Origin: Salinicoccus sediminis
GTDB lineage: Bacteria > Bacillota > Bacilli > Staphylococcales > Salinicoccaceae
Reading direction: 5' to 3'
DNA length: 64,000 bases
Assembly: GCF_000986795.1 (NCBI RefSeq)
Contig: NZ_LAYZ01000001.1
Span: 620,001-684,000 of the forward strand
Positions 34,498-42,683 of this stretch are shown here, piece after piece. Position 1 is the first letter of the stretch. Every line of letters begins with the position of its first letter. The notes under the pieces are model-generated. The model was not told the DNA's origin and made no database searches. It saw only the letters and a list, made by a program, of their open reading frames with translations. The translations under genes were made by a program, and so were the position numbers.

Positions 34498-34537
34498 CTA
34501 ATATTATTTATGCCGTTTTTCAACGTCTGATATATAT

Positions 34538-34565
34538 ATTATACGTTTTGTTAAATCTTTTCAAG
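34538..34565 (-). promoter_or_regulatory. SigA promoter of the tRNA cluster
   Basis: On the minus strand CTTGAA (34565-34560) and TATAAT (34543-34538) are 16 bases apart, about 40 bases before tRNA-fMet. The rest of the gap to 34677 is AT-rich without a gene. Confidence 0.65.
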
Positions 34566-34677
34566 TGATTTTCATAACTTTATTGAGACAAATTTACACT
34601 TTATCAAATTCAGAAGTGTATAAGTATATTATGTGCAATCAGGGTATAACTCCGTAAATGCTTTAGGAGGCTAAATA

Positions 34678-34815
34678 ATGAGTGATTTTTCAACTGAAAA
34701 CCATTCATTCTGGAGCGCTTCGGTCGACCTCCCCTCTTTCCCAGCCGCAAAAGAAGATTTTTTATACCGGTATTCTGATAGTCGGCGGAGGCATCAGCGG
34801 GCTAGTGAATTATAA
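34678..34815 (+). pseudogene. 5' remnant of a FAD-dependent Rieske-type oxidoreductase
   Basis: ATG at 34678 has a strong AGGAGG site. The start (MSDFSTENHSFWSASVDLPS, then FPAAKEDF) matches YhfW-like FAD/Rieske oxidoreductases. A frameshift near 34765 moves the dinucleotide motif GILIVGGGISGL into the next frame, and nothing follows it. About 45 codons remain of a gene normally around 500 codons long. Confidence 0.7.
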
Positions 34816-34919
34816 AAGTGAAACATGATGGCCCTCTTCCTGTTTGATCATGAACAAACCTTTAAAATTCCCGTCAATATAATATAATAAGCATGATTCA
34901 GCTTTAAAAGGATGTTTTT

Positions 34920-35486
34920 ATGAAGGAACAGAATACCCGTGGAAAGAAGAAATTGACCATCCCCTCCATAATACTGCTGCTGATTGTGATTGTGGCCTCC
35001 TCCCTTGTAAAGGAAGAGAAACCGGGTGAGCCACGCTCTGAAGCCGAAATTTCCGGAAATGACCACTCCGGTGACAGAGTCCAGGTGACTGTCGATGAAT
35101 TCATCGACGGTGATACGACACGATTCAATTATGAAGGTGCAAGCGAAAGTTTCAGATATCTCATGATTGACACACCGGAGACAGGACATTCCAGGCACAG
35201 AGAAGAACCGTTCGGTGCAGAGGCCGCGGAACGCGCCCGTGAGCTGCTTGAAGATGCAGACAAGATCGAAGTGGAATTTGATGCGGGACCCGCCCGGGAT
35301 GACTACGGACGATATTTGACATATGTGTATGCAGATGGCGAAATGATCAATGAAATACTCGTAAGGGAGGGCCTGGCAGAAGTGAAATATGTCAATCCTC
35401 CCAATGACACCCATGCTGATCTGCTCTATGAGGCACAGGAAAAGGCACGGTCGGAAAATTTGGGGATCTGGTCTCAAAGTAATTAA
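34920..35486 (+). CDS. Membrane-anchored thermonuclease-family protein
   Basis: 188 residues. An N-terminal membrane helix (LTIPSIILLLIVIVASSLV) is followed by a staphylococcal nuclease domain. The catalytic set is visible: VDEFIDGDTTRF near residue 58 (Asp), FRYLMIDTPE near 78 (Arg), EEPFGAEAAERA near 95 (Glu) and RDDYGRYLTYVY near 122 (second Arg). It should cut DNA and RNA with Ca2+ outside the cell while held at the membrane, perhaps for nutrient or DNA turnover. GGATG is a modest ribosome site. Confidence 0.88.
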   Translation: MKEQNTRGKKKLTIPSIILLLIVIVASSLVKEEKPGEPRSEAEISGNDHSGDRVQVTVDEFIDGDTTRFNYEGASESFRYLMIDTPETGHSRHREEPFGAEAAERARELLEDADKIEVEFDAGPARDDYGRYLTYVYADGEMINEILVREGLAEVKYVNPPNDTHADLLYEAQEKARSENLGIWSQSN

Positions 35487-35492
35487 AAAAAC

Positions 35493-35526
35493 GAGCGCCC
35501 TCTTCCATTATGGAGAGAGACGCTCA
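35493..35526. terminator. Bidirectional terminator between nuclease and HxlR genes
   Basis: GAGCG-CC-CTCT (35493-35503) pairs with AGAG-AGA-CGCTC (35513-35525) around an internal bulge, with A-rich and T-rich flanks. Confidence 0.65.
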
Positions 35527-35528
35527 TT

Positions 35529-35879
35529 TCATTGGTGGGATTCGGTCAAATCTGTCTCATCAGATGTTTTAGGTGGAATCCAGTCCTGGGACCATTGCTC
35601 AATATCTCTTAAGACAGGTTCAAGGGAACGCCCTTTGTCTGTAAGTGAATATTCGATTATGACAGGAGTCTCGGGGTATACGTCTCTTTTGACAAGACCC
35701 TCCTGCTCCATATCTTTAAGTCTGTCGGAAAGTACCTTGCCACTTACACCGATGGCGGACTGTATAGCGCCGAATCGCTGCGGTGCATCAAGCATCTGGT
35801 AGATGACCAGCGCCGTCCACCTCTGGCTGAGTAATGAAACAGCTTTTTCAAACCTTGGGCAAAGTGTCGATTGTTTCAT
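35529..35879 (-). CDS. HxlR-family regulator, CatR/YodB-like
   Basis: A 116-residue MarR/HxlR winged helix. The N-terminus, LCPRFEKAVSLLSQRWTALVIYQML, has the single conserved cysteine (Cys 7) that senses quinones and diamide in YodB/CatR; RFGAIQSAIGVSGKVLSDRLKDMEQEGLV is the DNA-reading part (quoted in overlapping short pieces). It is divergent from a CatE-like dioxygenase, the arrangement of a local repressor and its target. By analogy, thiol modification would lift repression. Confidence 0.82.
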   Translation of the reverse strand: MKQSTLCPRFEKAVSLLSQRWTALVIYQMLDAPQRFGAIQSAIGVSGKVLSDRLKDMEQEGLVKRDVYPETPVIIEYSLTDKGRSLEPVLRDIEQWSQDWIPPKTSDETDLTESHQ

Positions 35880-35944
35880 TTCTTATCACTTCCTTCCAGT
35901 ACATTGTACCATAACAACTAAATAATTAAAAGATATTATATCTC

Positions 35945-35990
35945 TTTACATAATTAATTATTTATTATATACTTAGTTACATAAAGTAAC
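35945..35990 (+). promoter_or_regulatory. catE-like promoter with operator palindrome
   Basis: TTTACA (35945-35950), 17 bases, TATACT (35968-35973). GTTACATAAAGTAAC, a perfect five-base-arm dyad at 35976-35990, covers the expected start point. This is a good site for the divergent HxlR regulator (inference). Confidence 0.65.
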
Positions 35991-36018
35991 AAATTAAGAA
36001 TCGATGGAGGATACAAAT

Positions 36019-36867
36019 ATGAAGTTTCATACACCACCTGCTGCACATGTAGAACACGTTAAGCTGAACGTCTCCGATCTGGACCATTCAATTGAATTTT
36101 ATACAAAGACATTGGGTTTTTCCCTGTTGGACAAAAATGACCAGTCTGCAAACCTGACCGCAGATGGAGAAACAAGCATCCTTTCTCTCCACCAGCCGGA
36201 AAACGCCGCTCCAAAGGGCAGAACTTCGGGATTGTACCATTTCGCGATCCTGCTTCCGGAGCGTTCAGACCTTGCTGGGATCACTTTACAGCTTGCACAT
36301 AAGAACATCCGCTTCGGATCCGCCGACCACCTGGTCAGCGAAGCCCTCTACCTGAACGACCCGGACGGTAACGGCATTGAAATATATATCGACCGTCCGG
36401 CCGAGGAATGGAGTTGGAAAAACGGACGTGTTGACATGACAACCGACCCGCTGGATTTCGAAGATCTCCTGAAATCATTCGATCCCAATACACAATGGGA
36501 TGGCATGCCGGCAGGCACTGTGATGGGCCACCTTCACCTGCATGTAGGGAACATCGATGATGCAGTCAAGTTCTACACAGACGGCCTCGGACTTGAAATC
36601 GTCTGCGACCTCGCCGGCCAGGCGATGTTCATGTCCACAGAAAAATACCACCACCATATCGCAGTGAATATATGGAACGGAATCGGCGCACCTGCCCCGG
36701 ATGAAAATAGCGTCGGCCTCAATCATTATGTACTCAGATACCCTGATGAGACTTCAAGGGATGCTGCAGTTTCAAGACTTGAAGAAAACGGCTTTGATGT
36801 CACACGCGAAGATGACAGGATCTTCTCCGCCGATCCTTCAGGAAGCCGCGTAGAACTCGCTTTTTAA
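36019..36867 (+). CDS. catE: VOC-family ring-cleavage dioxygenase, CatE-like
   Basis: About 282 residues with two vicinal-oxygen-chelate modules. The first carries VEHVKLNVSDLDHSIEFY and the NDPDGNGIEIY segment; the second carries MGHLHLHVGNIDDAVKFY, YHHHIAVNIW and SADPSGSRVELAF, giving the His/His/Glu iron site. CatE of Bacillus is a catechol-2,3-dioxygenase that removes catechols and quinone precursors. The substrate here is inferred from length and the linked HxlR gene. ATG at 36019 has GGAGG eight bases upstream. Confidence 0.82.
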   Translation: MKFHTPPAAHVEHVKLNVSDLDHSIEFYTKTLGFSLLDKNDQSANLTADGETSILSLHQPENAAPKGRTSGLYHFAILLPERSDLAGITLQLAHKNIRFGSADHLVSEALYLNDPDGNGIEIYIDRPAEEWSWKNGRVDMTTDPLDFEDLLKSFDPNTQWDGMPAGTVMGHLHLHVGNIDDAVKFYTDGLGLEIVCDLAGQAMFMSTEKYHHHIAVNIWNGIGAPAPDENSVGLNHYVLRYPDETSRDAAVSRLEENGFDVTREDDRIFSADPSGSRVELAF

Positions 36868-36885
36868 TTTCATATATATGCAGTC

Positions 36886-36917
36886 AAAAAAGCTATCCTC
36901 AACAGGATAGCTTTTTT
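36886..36917 (+). terminator. Intrinsic terminator after catE
   Basis: AAAAAAGCTATCCT (36886-36899) pairs with AGGATAGCTTTTTT (36904-36917). Confidence 0.93.
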
Positions 36918-36995
36918 ATCATTGTTTTACCATTTTGCGGCTGTTGCTGTTAAAATGGCAGTATGTAAGAAATCAATCAAATGCAGGAGGCAGAC

Positions 36996-37499
36996 ATGAA
37001 ACTACGCCCGTTGGAAGAAACAGACCTTGAATTCATCCATGAACTTGCCAATGATTATTCATTGATGTCATATTGGTTCGAAGAACCCTATAATTCATTG
37101 GGGAAATTGACAGAACACTACCGGAACAACAATTCCGGAGAATCTGCAAGAAGATTCGTTGTCATGAATGAACAGGACAAGGTTGGAATCGTGGATCTTG
37201 ACTATATCGACTTTATCCACCGCCATTGCGAAATCATGCTGATCATCAAGCCCGAGTTCAGTGGAAACGGCTTCGCAAAATTCGCATTCAAAGAAGCGAC
37301 TAAATATGCTTTTGAAGTGTTGAACATGCACAAAGTGTATTTGTATGTAGATGTCGAGAACGAAAAAGCAGTAGGAATATACAAAAAACAAGGTTTTAAA
37401 AATGAGGGTGTCCTGAGAGAACACTTTTATGCAAAAGGAAAGTACAAAGATGCTGCATTCATGTCCATACTGAAGCAGGAATGGCTGAAAAATGAGTAG
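36996..37499 (+). CDS. speG: Spermidine N-acetyltransferase SpeG-like (GNAT)
   Basis: About 167 residues. It tracks SpeG closely: KLRPLEETDLEFIHELAND at the start, SYWFEEPYNSL near 26, RRFVVMNEQDKVGIVDLDYI near 55, HRHCEIMLIIKPEFSGNGFA near 76 (acetyl-CoA loop), LNMHKVYLYVDVENEKAVGIY near 115 and REHFYAKGKYKDA near 143. SpeG acetylates spermidine and spermine, relieving polyamine toxicity, and is carried by ACME in S. aureus USA300. GGAGG precedes ATG 36996 by five bases. No arc or opp genes of ACME are nearby. Confidence 0.86.
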   Translation: MKLRPLEETDLEFIHELANDYSLMSYWFEEPYNSLGKLTEHYRNNNSGESARRFVVMNEQDKVGIVDLDYIDFIHRHCEIMLIIKPEFSGNGFAKFAFKEATKYAFEVLNMHKVYLYVDVENEKAVGIYKKQGFKNEGVLREHFYAKGKYKDAAFMSILKQEWLKNE

Positions 37500-37664
37500 A
37501 AGGACGATAAAATCCTAAACGTTCGTATATTTCAGACCAATCCCCTGAAAGAGGTTCGTCTATTATTTTATAAAGGCTGTGTCACATTATATGGAAACAT
37601 TCAGAGTTACTGTCGCCCCATCATTGGATGAATATCTTTCACTTATAAGGCTATGATACAAAGA

Positions 37665-37847
37665 CTACTTTAGGCGCTTGACTTTCTTCACCTGATTCGG
37701 AAAAATTTCATTCCCGTTCAGCATCAAGTGTCCCCGGCCCTCATCCTTGGCCTTCTGGATTGCTTCCCTCAGGCTCTCAACCGTGTGGATATTGGTATAG
37801 ATAGTCTGCCTCAGCCGGTTCTTATATATTATCCTGAATTTCTTTAT
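37665..37847 (-). CDS. Small basic protein with apparent ATA start
   Basis: A 60-codon open frame begins KKFRIIYKNRLRQTIYTN and runs through VESLREAIQKAKDEG to VKKVKRLK and TAG. A strong GAGGGGGG site lies six bases before ATA at 37847; no ATG, GTG or TTG exists at this point, and an in-frame TGA lies just upstream. It is either a rare ATA initiation or a gene whose ATG has mutated. Codon use and the lysine-rich ends look coding. Family not recognised. The plus-strand stretch 37500-37660 holds nothing I can support. Confidence 0.5.
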   Translation of the reverse strand: MKKFRIIYKNRLRQTIYTNIHTVESLREAIQKAKDEGRGHLMLNGNEIFPNQVKKVKRLK

Positions 37848-37926
37848 AGCGATCCCCCCTCAACATATCTCTACATATAATTTTAATATTATGTAAAGAA
37901 ATTATCAAACCATTGAACTGTTAAAA

Positions 37927-37958
37927 TAAAAAAGACCCGTAAACAAATTGTTTACGGG
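37927..37958 (-). terminator. Terminator of the Asn-Ser tRNA pair
   Basis: CCCGTAAAC (37936-37944) pairs with GTTTACGGG (37950-37958), with a T run on the minus strand. Confidence 0.85.
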
Positions 37959-37964
37959 GTGTAA

Positions 37965-38053
37965 CGGAGATGGAGGGATTTGAACCCTCGCGCCGGCAGA
38001 ACCGACCTACACCCTTAGCAGGGGCGCCTCTTCAGCCACTTGAGTACATCTCC
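37965..38053 (-). tRNA. tRNA-Ser (GCT)
   Basis: 89 bases with a long variable arm. Acceptor GGAGATG/CATCTCC, discriminator G, anticodon GCT in CCTGCTAAG, T-arm GAGGGTTCAAATCCCTC. CCA not encoded. Confidence 0.96.
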
Positions 38054-38054
38054 A

Positions 38055-38129
38055 TGGCTCCACAGGTAGGATTCGAACCTACGACCGATCGGTTAACAGC
38101 CGATAGCTCTACCACTGAGCTACTGTGGA
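38055..38129 (-). tRNA. tRNA-Asn (GTT), second copy
   Basis: Same sequence as tRNA-Asn at 33984-34058, including the encoded CCA. It is transcribed first, one base before tRNA-Ser(GCT). Confidence 0.96.
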
Positions 38130-38218
38130 ACAATGTTATTTTTTCAATCGAACATTTACAATTATATCTATTTCCACAGGGTTTTTCAAGCGTTTCAGGG
38201 CATGTTTTATGTTAAAAT

Positions 38219-38815
38219 TTACACTCCCCCCCTGGATTGCAGACCGTTTATATAATTTATATAGGAATGGTATATTGTTTCATTAATCTGGGCGGATTCC
38301 CCTCTTCCGAGTGCGGGATACTGGAAGTGCATCCCCATCTCTTTCTTCTGGTACTTTTCCTTTTGCTGATTGAACCGGTAATGCAGTTTGAGGGCATTCA
38401 GGTACTGGTTGTTGAACGATGAGTAGGAAATATCCACTTCGAGCTCTTCGTTATTGGAAAATTGTATGCGTGTCATGCCGTTATTGTCCCAGTAGGCCTG
38501 GACATGCTTTATATTGAACCAGTTGTTCTCCTGGACTCTGTCCGAATTTGTGCAGAAATATATGTATGCCCCGAACAGGTCCACAATCACCGGAATCTTA
38601 CTGGTAATATTCGTCAGGGATTTGGTGAGGTCTTTTCTGGCGATGTAGTTCTGGGAATGTTTCCGGCAGTTCTTCTCTATCACTTTGTTGGGATTGAGCC
38701 GGCAGCCGAGACTGTCTCCATAGGTTTCCCCTATCCGGCTCTCAATACTGCCGTTATTGTTGACTGAGACAATGTACATCGTTTCTTCATGTATCTGATA
38801 CTGGAGTCTGTTCAT
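38219..38815 (-). CDS. comK: Competence transcription factor ComK
   Basis: A 198-residue ComK homologue, the activator of DNA-uptake genes. The conserved core is present: NCRKHSQNYIARKD near residue 49, SLTNITSKIPVIVDLFGAYIYFCTNS near 66 (in short overlapping pieces), NNWFNIKHV near 97 and VDISYSSFNNQYLNALKL near 125. It is divergent from an IDEAL-domain gene, as comK and yhzC are in Bacillus. In staphylococci comK is normally silent without SigH or rearrangement; nothing in the frame suggests damage here. Confidence 0.9.
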   Translation of the reverse strand: MNRLQYQIHEETMYIVSVNNNGSIESRIGETYGDSLGCRLNPNKVIEKNCRKHSQNYIARKDLTKSLTNITSKIPVIVDLFGAYIYFCTNSDRVQENNWFNIKHVQAYWDNNGMTRIQFSNNEELEVDISYSSFNNQYLNALKLHYRFNQQKEKYQKKEMGMHFQYPALGRGESAQINETIYHSYINYINGLQSRGGV

Positions 38816-38828
38816 GCTGCTCCCCCTT

Positions 38829-38957
38829 GTCTAAATATTCTAAATACATGATACCATATGTTAACTATTTTGTTAACAATAATATAGTTAAATTAAATTA
38901 TTTGTTAATAAAAGGCACTAAGTTGTAATATTACATTAATAAATAGTCTAAATATTC
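38829..38957. repeat. Repeats in the comK/IDEAL intergenic region
   Basis: GTCTAAATATTC occurs twice as an exact 12-base direct repeat (38829-38840 and 38946-38957). Between them two GTTAAC palindromes (38860-38865, 38872-38877) are six bases apart, with a third partial copy at about 38895. The AT-rich 215-base region holds no gene and should contain both promoters. Confidence 0.5.
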
Positions 38958-39030
38958 AAAACTCTGTTTGACCTGCCCCAAAACGTGTTATATAATTTGT
39001 AACAACCATTTAGATGAAGGGGGATTAGGG

Positions 39031-39255
39031 ATGAATAAACAAGTATACCCGGTTAATCAGTTGCGAGTCTTCATCAACACGATCAATGATCTTTCCGCTG
39101 AACTCCTGTTACAAGAAGCGATGGATGAATACAATCGTAAATCATACAATGATAAGATTGAGGAAGCGCTCTTGGAAAAAGACGAGGAAAAGTTCATTAA
39201 ATACACAAATCTGCTAAAGGAATTGACTGATGAAGATACAGAAGAGGATGAATGA
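39031..39255 (+). CDS. IDEAL-domain protein (YhzC-like)
   Basis: 74 residues. The C-terminal half (LLQEAMDEYNRKSYNDKIEEALLEKDEEKF, given as its key span at residues 24-53) is the IDEAL domain, here with IEEAL in place of the naming residues. It has an acidic tail. Function is unknown, but the neighbour of comK in Bacillus is of this type. ATG at 39031 is chosen for the AGGGGG site and because the upstream extension is cysteine-rich and unlike the family. Confidence 0.8.
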   Translation: MNKQVYPVNQLRVFINTINDLSAELLLQEAMDEYNRKSYNDKIEEALLEKDEEKFIKYTNLLKELTDEDTEEDE

Positions 39256-39264
39256 CGATAAAAA

Positions 39265-39308
39265 AAGCTGACTTTACCTGTACTGAGTACATAGTGTAAA
39301 GTCAGCTT
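39265..39308. terminator. Long bidirectional terminator
   Basis: AAGCTGACTTTAC (39265-39277) pairs perfectly with GTAAAGTCAGCTT (39296-39308); the loop holds a small GTAC/GTAC dyad. It separates the IDEAL gene from lplA. Confidence 0.9.
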
Positions 39309-39315
39309 ATTTATA

Positions 39316-40305
39316 TTATACGATAAGGTCCAGAAGCTCTTCACGGGTGATGCGGCCCAGGTAATGCGAGATATCCACATCTTTTAATGCCTCCGCAATT
39401 TTTCCCCTGTCATGCTCCACTCCGATCAGTTTTTCTTCTATGACATCAATTTCACCGACACCGAAGAAATCGCCGAAAATTTTTGCATGCTCTATCCGGC
39501 CCTTTTTTACGTCCAGCCTGATATCCAGCAGACCCGCCGGGAATTTATGGGACACATTGAAGTTATATTTCGGATTTTTACCATAGTTCCAGTCCCATGT
39601 CTGGTATTTCTCTTCAGAAAGCTTGTTGATTTTCTCCCAGTCTGCGTCAGTGAGTACATATTCTTCGATCTGGTCATCACCGCCGAAGATATATCTCAGG
39701 ATTTTACGCTTGAATTCCTCTATATCAATCTTCTCATCCAGAAAATCATTGATATTGCCGACACGGCCCCTGACCGATTTTACGCCTTTGGATTCAATCT
39801 TTTTGGGGTTTACCTTGAGCGCATTCTGCACCTCTGAAATATCACTGTCGAGCATGAGCGTCCCGTGTGAGAACATCCTGCCCCTCTGGCTGAACATCGC
39901 ATTGCCCGACACTTTCTTTCCATTGATCTCAAGATCGTTTCTACCCGACAGTTCTGCCGGTATGCCCATGTCATTCAACGCATCGACAATCGGCTGCGTG
40001 AATTTACTGAAATTATGGAAACTGTTTCCATCATCTTCTGTAATGAAGCTGAAATTCAGATTCCCTTCGTCATGATAGACTGCTCCGCCGCCGGAGACAC
40101 GCCTTACCACTTTGATGCCGTTCTCCCTGATGTACGATTCATTGATCTCTTCTATGGTGTTCTGGTTTTTACCAATGATGATCGACGGCTGATTCACATA
40201 GAACAGGAAATAGGAATCATCGGTCGGTATTTCACGGAGGACATACTCCTCCATGGCAAGGTTGATCATCGGATCAGTAATATTGTTGTTTGATATAAAC
40301 TTCAC
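39316..40305 (-). CDS. lplA: Lipoate-protein ligase LplA/LplJ
   Basis: 329 residues. It attaches free lipoate (via lipoyl-AMP) to lipoyl domains or GcvH. NQPSIIIGKNQNTIEEIN is near residue 40, VVRRVSGGGAVYHDEGNLNFSF near 66 (adenylate site) and GRNDLEINGKKVSGNA near 120 with the catalytic lysine. GTG at 40305 is the start, preceded by GAGGAGGG. Confidence 0.94.
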   Translation of the reverse strand: MKFISNNNITDPMINLAMEEYVLREIPTDDSYFLFYVNQPSIIIGKNQNTIEEINESYIRENGIKVVRRVSGGGAVYHDEGNLNFSFITEDDGNSFHNFSKFTQPIVDALNDMGIPAELSGRNDLEINGKKVSGNAMFSQRGRMFSHGTLMLDSDISEVQNALKVNPKKIESKGVKSVRGRVGNINDFLDEKIDIEEFKRKILRYIFGGDDQIEEYVLTDADWEKINKLSEEKYQTWDWNYGKNPKYNFNVSHKFPAGLLDIRLDVKKGRIEHAKIFGDFFGVGEIDVIEEKLIGVEHDRGKIAEALKDVDISHYLGRITREELLDLIV

Positions 40306-40320
40306 TTTTTTCCCTCCTCA

Positions 40321-40358
40321 AAAAAATGGCCGGATATTATTATAATAACATTCCGGCC
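40321..40358 (-). terminator. Terminator of hemEHY
   Basis: GGCCGGA (40328-40334) pairs with TCCGGCC (40352-40358); the 17-base loop is AT-rich and also self-complementary. Six T residues follow on the minus strand. Confidence 0.78.
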
Positions 40359-40370
40359 TGAAGTTTCCAT

Positions 40371-41741
40371 TTATTTGGTTATGCTTTCCACGGCTGCCTT
40401 TGCCTGGCTGACACAATCCGGCAGGCCCACACCATGATGGGATGCCCCTGTAAGGACGATGCCGGGATAATGTTCCCTCATATGCTTGGTGACTGCATCC
40501 ACTCTGGACTTGTGACCCACTTTATACTGGGGCATGGAGCGCTTCATCTTCGTAACGATTGTGAACTCGGGAGCACCTTCAAGATCCATGATCTTATCCA
40601 GGTCCCGCCTTGCCAAATCGGCGATTTCCCCGTCGCTTTTCTCATGGATGATGAATTCCCCCGGCCGGCCGACATATGCCCTCAGGAGCGCCTTTCCTGA
40701 TGGAGTGGAGTGCTTCCATTTCTTGCTTGTCCATGTACATGCTGTAATGGCAGTATCCATTCTCCGTGATACGACGAAGCCTGTGCCGTCGATATCATTC
40801 TTCACCTGATGCTGGTCGAATGCCATGACGACCGTCGCCACACTGGTTGCTTCCATATGTTTGAAATACTCAAGCGGCAGGTCATTGAACCACCGCTTGT
40901 ACTGGAAATGGGGAGTGGTGATGATTATGCGGTCGTACTCTTCCAGACCGTCATTCACCTGCACTGTATATGATTCACCATTTTTGGTGATGGCTTCCAC
41001 ATCGCTCTCAAAATGAACATTGACCCCGTTGCCAATGTTCACTTCCAGAAGACGGTCGATAAAAGACTGGAGACCGTTCCTGAACTGCAGGAACTGGCCT
41101 TGTTTCCTGCCAGCAGGCTTGTCCGATGAAGCCGGCTTCTCCGCAATGGCGCCCTTGATGAGACTGCCGTACTTCTCTTCTCTCTCTTTGAAGTAAGGGA
41201 ATGTCGACATCAGGCTCAACTCATCGATGTTTGTTGCATATATCCCTGAAAGGAGCGGCTCTATCATATTTTCAAGGACATCGTCGCCAAGCCTTCTTCT
41301 GAAGAACCTTCCCACTGATACATCCGTATACAGACGGGAAGGTTTCTTGAAGATATCGAGCCCTGCGGCGAGCTTTCCTGAAGCTGAGACCAGATCAGTA
41401 GTAAGGAACGGCCAGAGCTTCGTCGGCACACCGAGCACAGCACCTTTTGGTAATGCGGATAATTTATTGTTCGAATATATATAGGATTGCCCTGTTGAAT
41501 TCCTCAACAGGTCATCCCCCATGCCGATTTCTTCAGCCAGTTCGGTCATTATCGTCTTCCTTGCCAAATAGGATTCCGGCCCGAGCTCGATGGTATAACC
41601 GTCCCTCTGGTACGTCCTGATTTTACCGCCGGCCCGGCTGTCTTTCTCAAACAGGTCTATTTCCAGATCATTGTACTTTGAGAGATAGTATGCCGCTGAC
41701 AGCCCCGTAATACCTGCTCCGATTATGGCTACTTTCTTCAC
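40371..41741 (-). CDS. hemY: Coproporphyrinogen III oxidase HemY/CgoX
   Basis: A 456-residue FAD protein that oxidises coproporphyrinogen III to coproporphyrin III in the Gram-positive heme route. The FAD motif is VAIIGAGITGLSAAYYL at residues ~4-20, ELGPESYLARK near 54, and the C-terminal GVGLPDCVSQAKAAVES is the family end. It is third in hemEHY, 18 bases after hemH. Confidence 0.94.
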   Translation of the reverse strand: MKKVAIIGAGITGLSAAYYLSKYNDLEIDLFEKDSRAGGKIRTYQRDGYTIELGPESYLARKTIMTELAEEIGMGDDLLRNSTGQSYIYSNNKLSALPKGAVLGVPTKLWPFLTTDLVSASGKLAAGLDIFKKPSRLYTDVSVGRFFRRRLGDDVLENMIEPLLSGIYATNIDELSLMSTFPYFKEREEKYGSLIKGAIAEKPASSDKPAGRKQGQFLQFRNGLQSFIDRLLEVNIGNGVNVHFESDVEAITKNGESYTVQVNDGLEEYDRIIITTPHFQYKRWFNDLPLEYFKHMEATSVATVVMAFDQHQVKNDIDGTGFVVSRRMDTAITACTWTSKKWKHSTPSGKALLRAYVGRPGEFIIHEKSDGEIADLARRDLDKIMDLEGAPEFTIVTKMKRSMPQYKVGHKSRVDAVTKHMREHYPGIVLTGASHHGVGLPDCVSQAKAAVESITK

Positions 41742-41759
41742 TTTGATCAGCCTTCTTTA

Positions 41760-42677
41760 CTACAGTTTGTTGATTTCGTTGATCATCGCCTGTATGAAGC
41801 GGTCATCCGTATTCGGCATTGCAGGCCGGTGGTAGCCCGCCCCCACTTCATCACACACTAATTTACATTCGTAGTCATTATCATACAGTACTTCAAGATG
41901 TTCGCACACAAAGCCGACCGGCAGGTAGATGAAATGGCTGTAGCCGTGGGCTCTGTGAAGGTCTCTGGTCAGATCCTGGACATCCGGGCCGAGCCACGGG
42001 TCCGGTGTGTTGCCTTCAGACTGCCAGCCGACATGCACGTTCTGGAGGTCTGCATGCTTTCTGATAAGCTCCGCAGTCTCTTCCAGCTGGGCCGGATACG
42101 GATCGTTGTGCTCTTTGATTTTTTCCGGAAGACTGTGTGCACTGACAATGACTGCTGTATCCTGCAGTTTTGCTTCAGGTATTTCCATGAGCGAAGATTT
42201 CACCGCTTCTGTCCAGAAATCGATGAACGGTTCCTGCTCATAGAACGATTCGACAGACTTGATGCTGATGCCGTATTTTTCGCCTTCAGCCTTCGCCCGT
42301 TTGTTGTAAGAGCCTACTGAAAACTCGGAATAATGAGGTGCAAGCACAACGGAAACCGCTTCTTTGATGCCATGGTCACTCATGGATTCGACCGCATCCT
42401 CGATGAACGGGTCGATATGCTTGAGTCCGATGAACAGTTCATATTCGACTTCACTTTGCGATGCGTTCAATTTATTGACTAGCGCTTCCGCCTGTCTTTT
42501 GGTGGTATCTGCAAGCGGAGAGATACCTCCGATTGCCTCATAGCGGTCCTTCAGATCCTGAAGTGCCTCCTCTGAAGGTTTTCTTCCGTGTCTGATGTGT
42601 GTGTAATACGGTTCAATGTCTTCCTCTTTATAGGGCGTACCATACGCCATCACTAATAGTCCCTTTTTCATTGCCAT
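41760..42677 (-). CDS. hemH: Coproporphyrin ferrochelatase HemH/CpfC
   Basis: 305 residues. It inserts Fe2+ into coproporphyrin [29 protein letters not shown] is the start (residues 5-30), the metal-binding histidine lies in [12 protein letters not shown] near 180, and the acidic helix is [13 protein letters not shown] near 260. Bacillus-type monomeric length. It is in an operon with hemE six bases upstream. Confidence 0.95.
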   Translation of the reverse strand: MAMKKGLLVMAYGTPYKEEDIEPYYTHIRHGRKPSEEALQDLKDRYEAIGGISPLADTTKRQAEALVNKLNASQSEVEYELFIGLKHIDPFIEDAVESMSDHGIKEAVSVVLAPHYSEFSVGSYNKRAKAEGEKYGISIKSVESFYEQEPFIDFWTEAVKSSLMEIPEAKLQDTAVIVSAHSLPEKIKEHNDPYPAQLEETAELIRKHADLQNVHVGWQSEGNTPDPWLGPDVQDLTRDLHRAHGYSHFIYLPVGFVCEHLEVLYDNDYECKLVCDEVGAGYHRPAMPNTDDRFIQAMINEINKL

Positions 42678-42683
42678 TCAAGA

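Noticed and set aside
33779-34500. Plus-strand frames across the tRNA cluster that resemble short proteins
   Set aside because: They are translations of the antisense strand of tRNA genes, a common artefact.
37591-37656. 21-codon plus-strand frame starting ATGGAAACATTC
   Set aside because: No ribosome site, very short, and no neighbour suggests a leader peptide.
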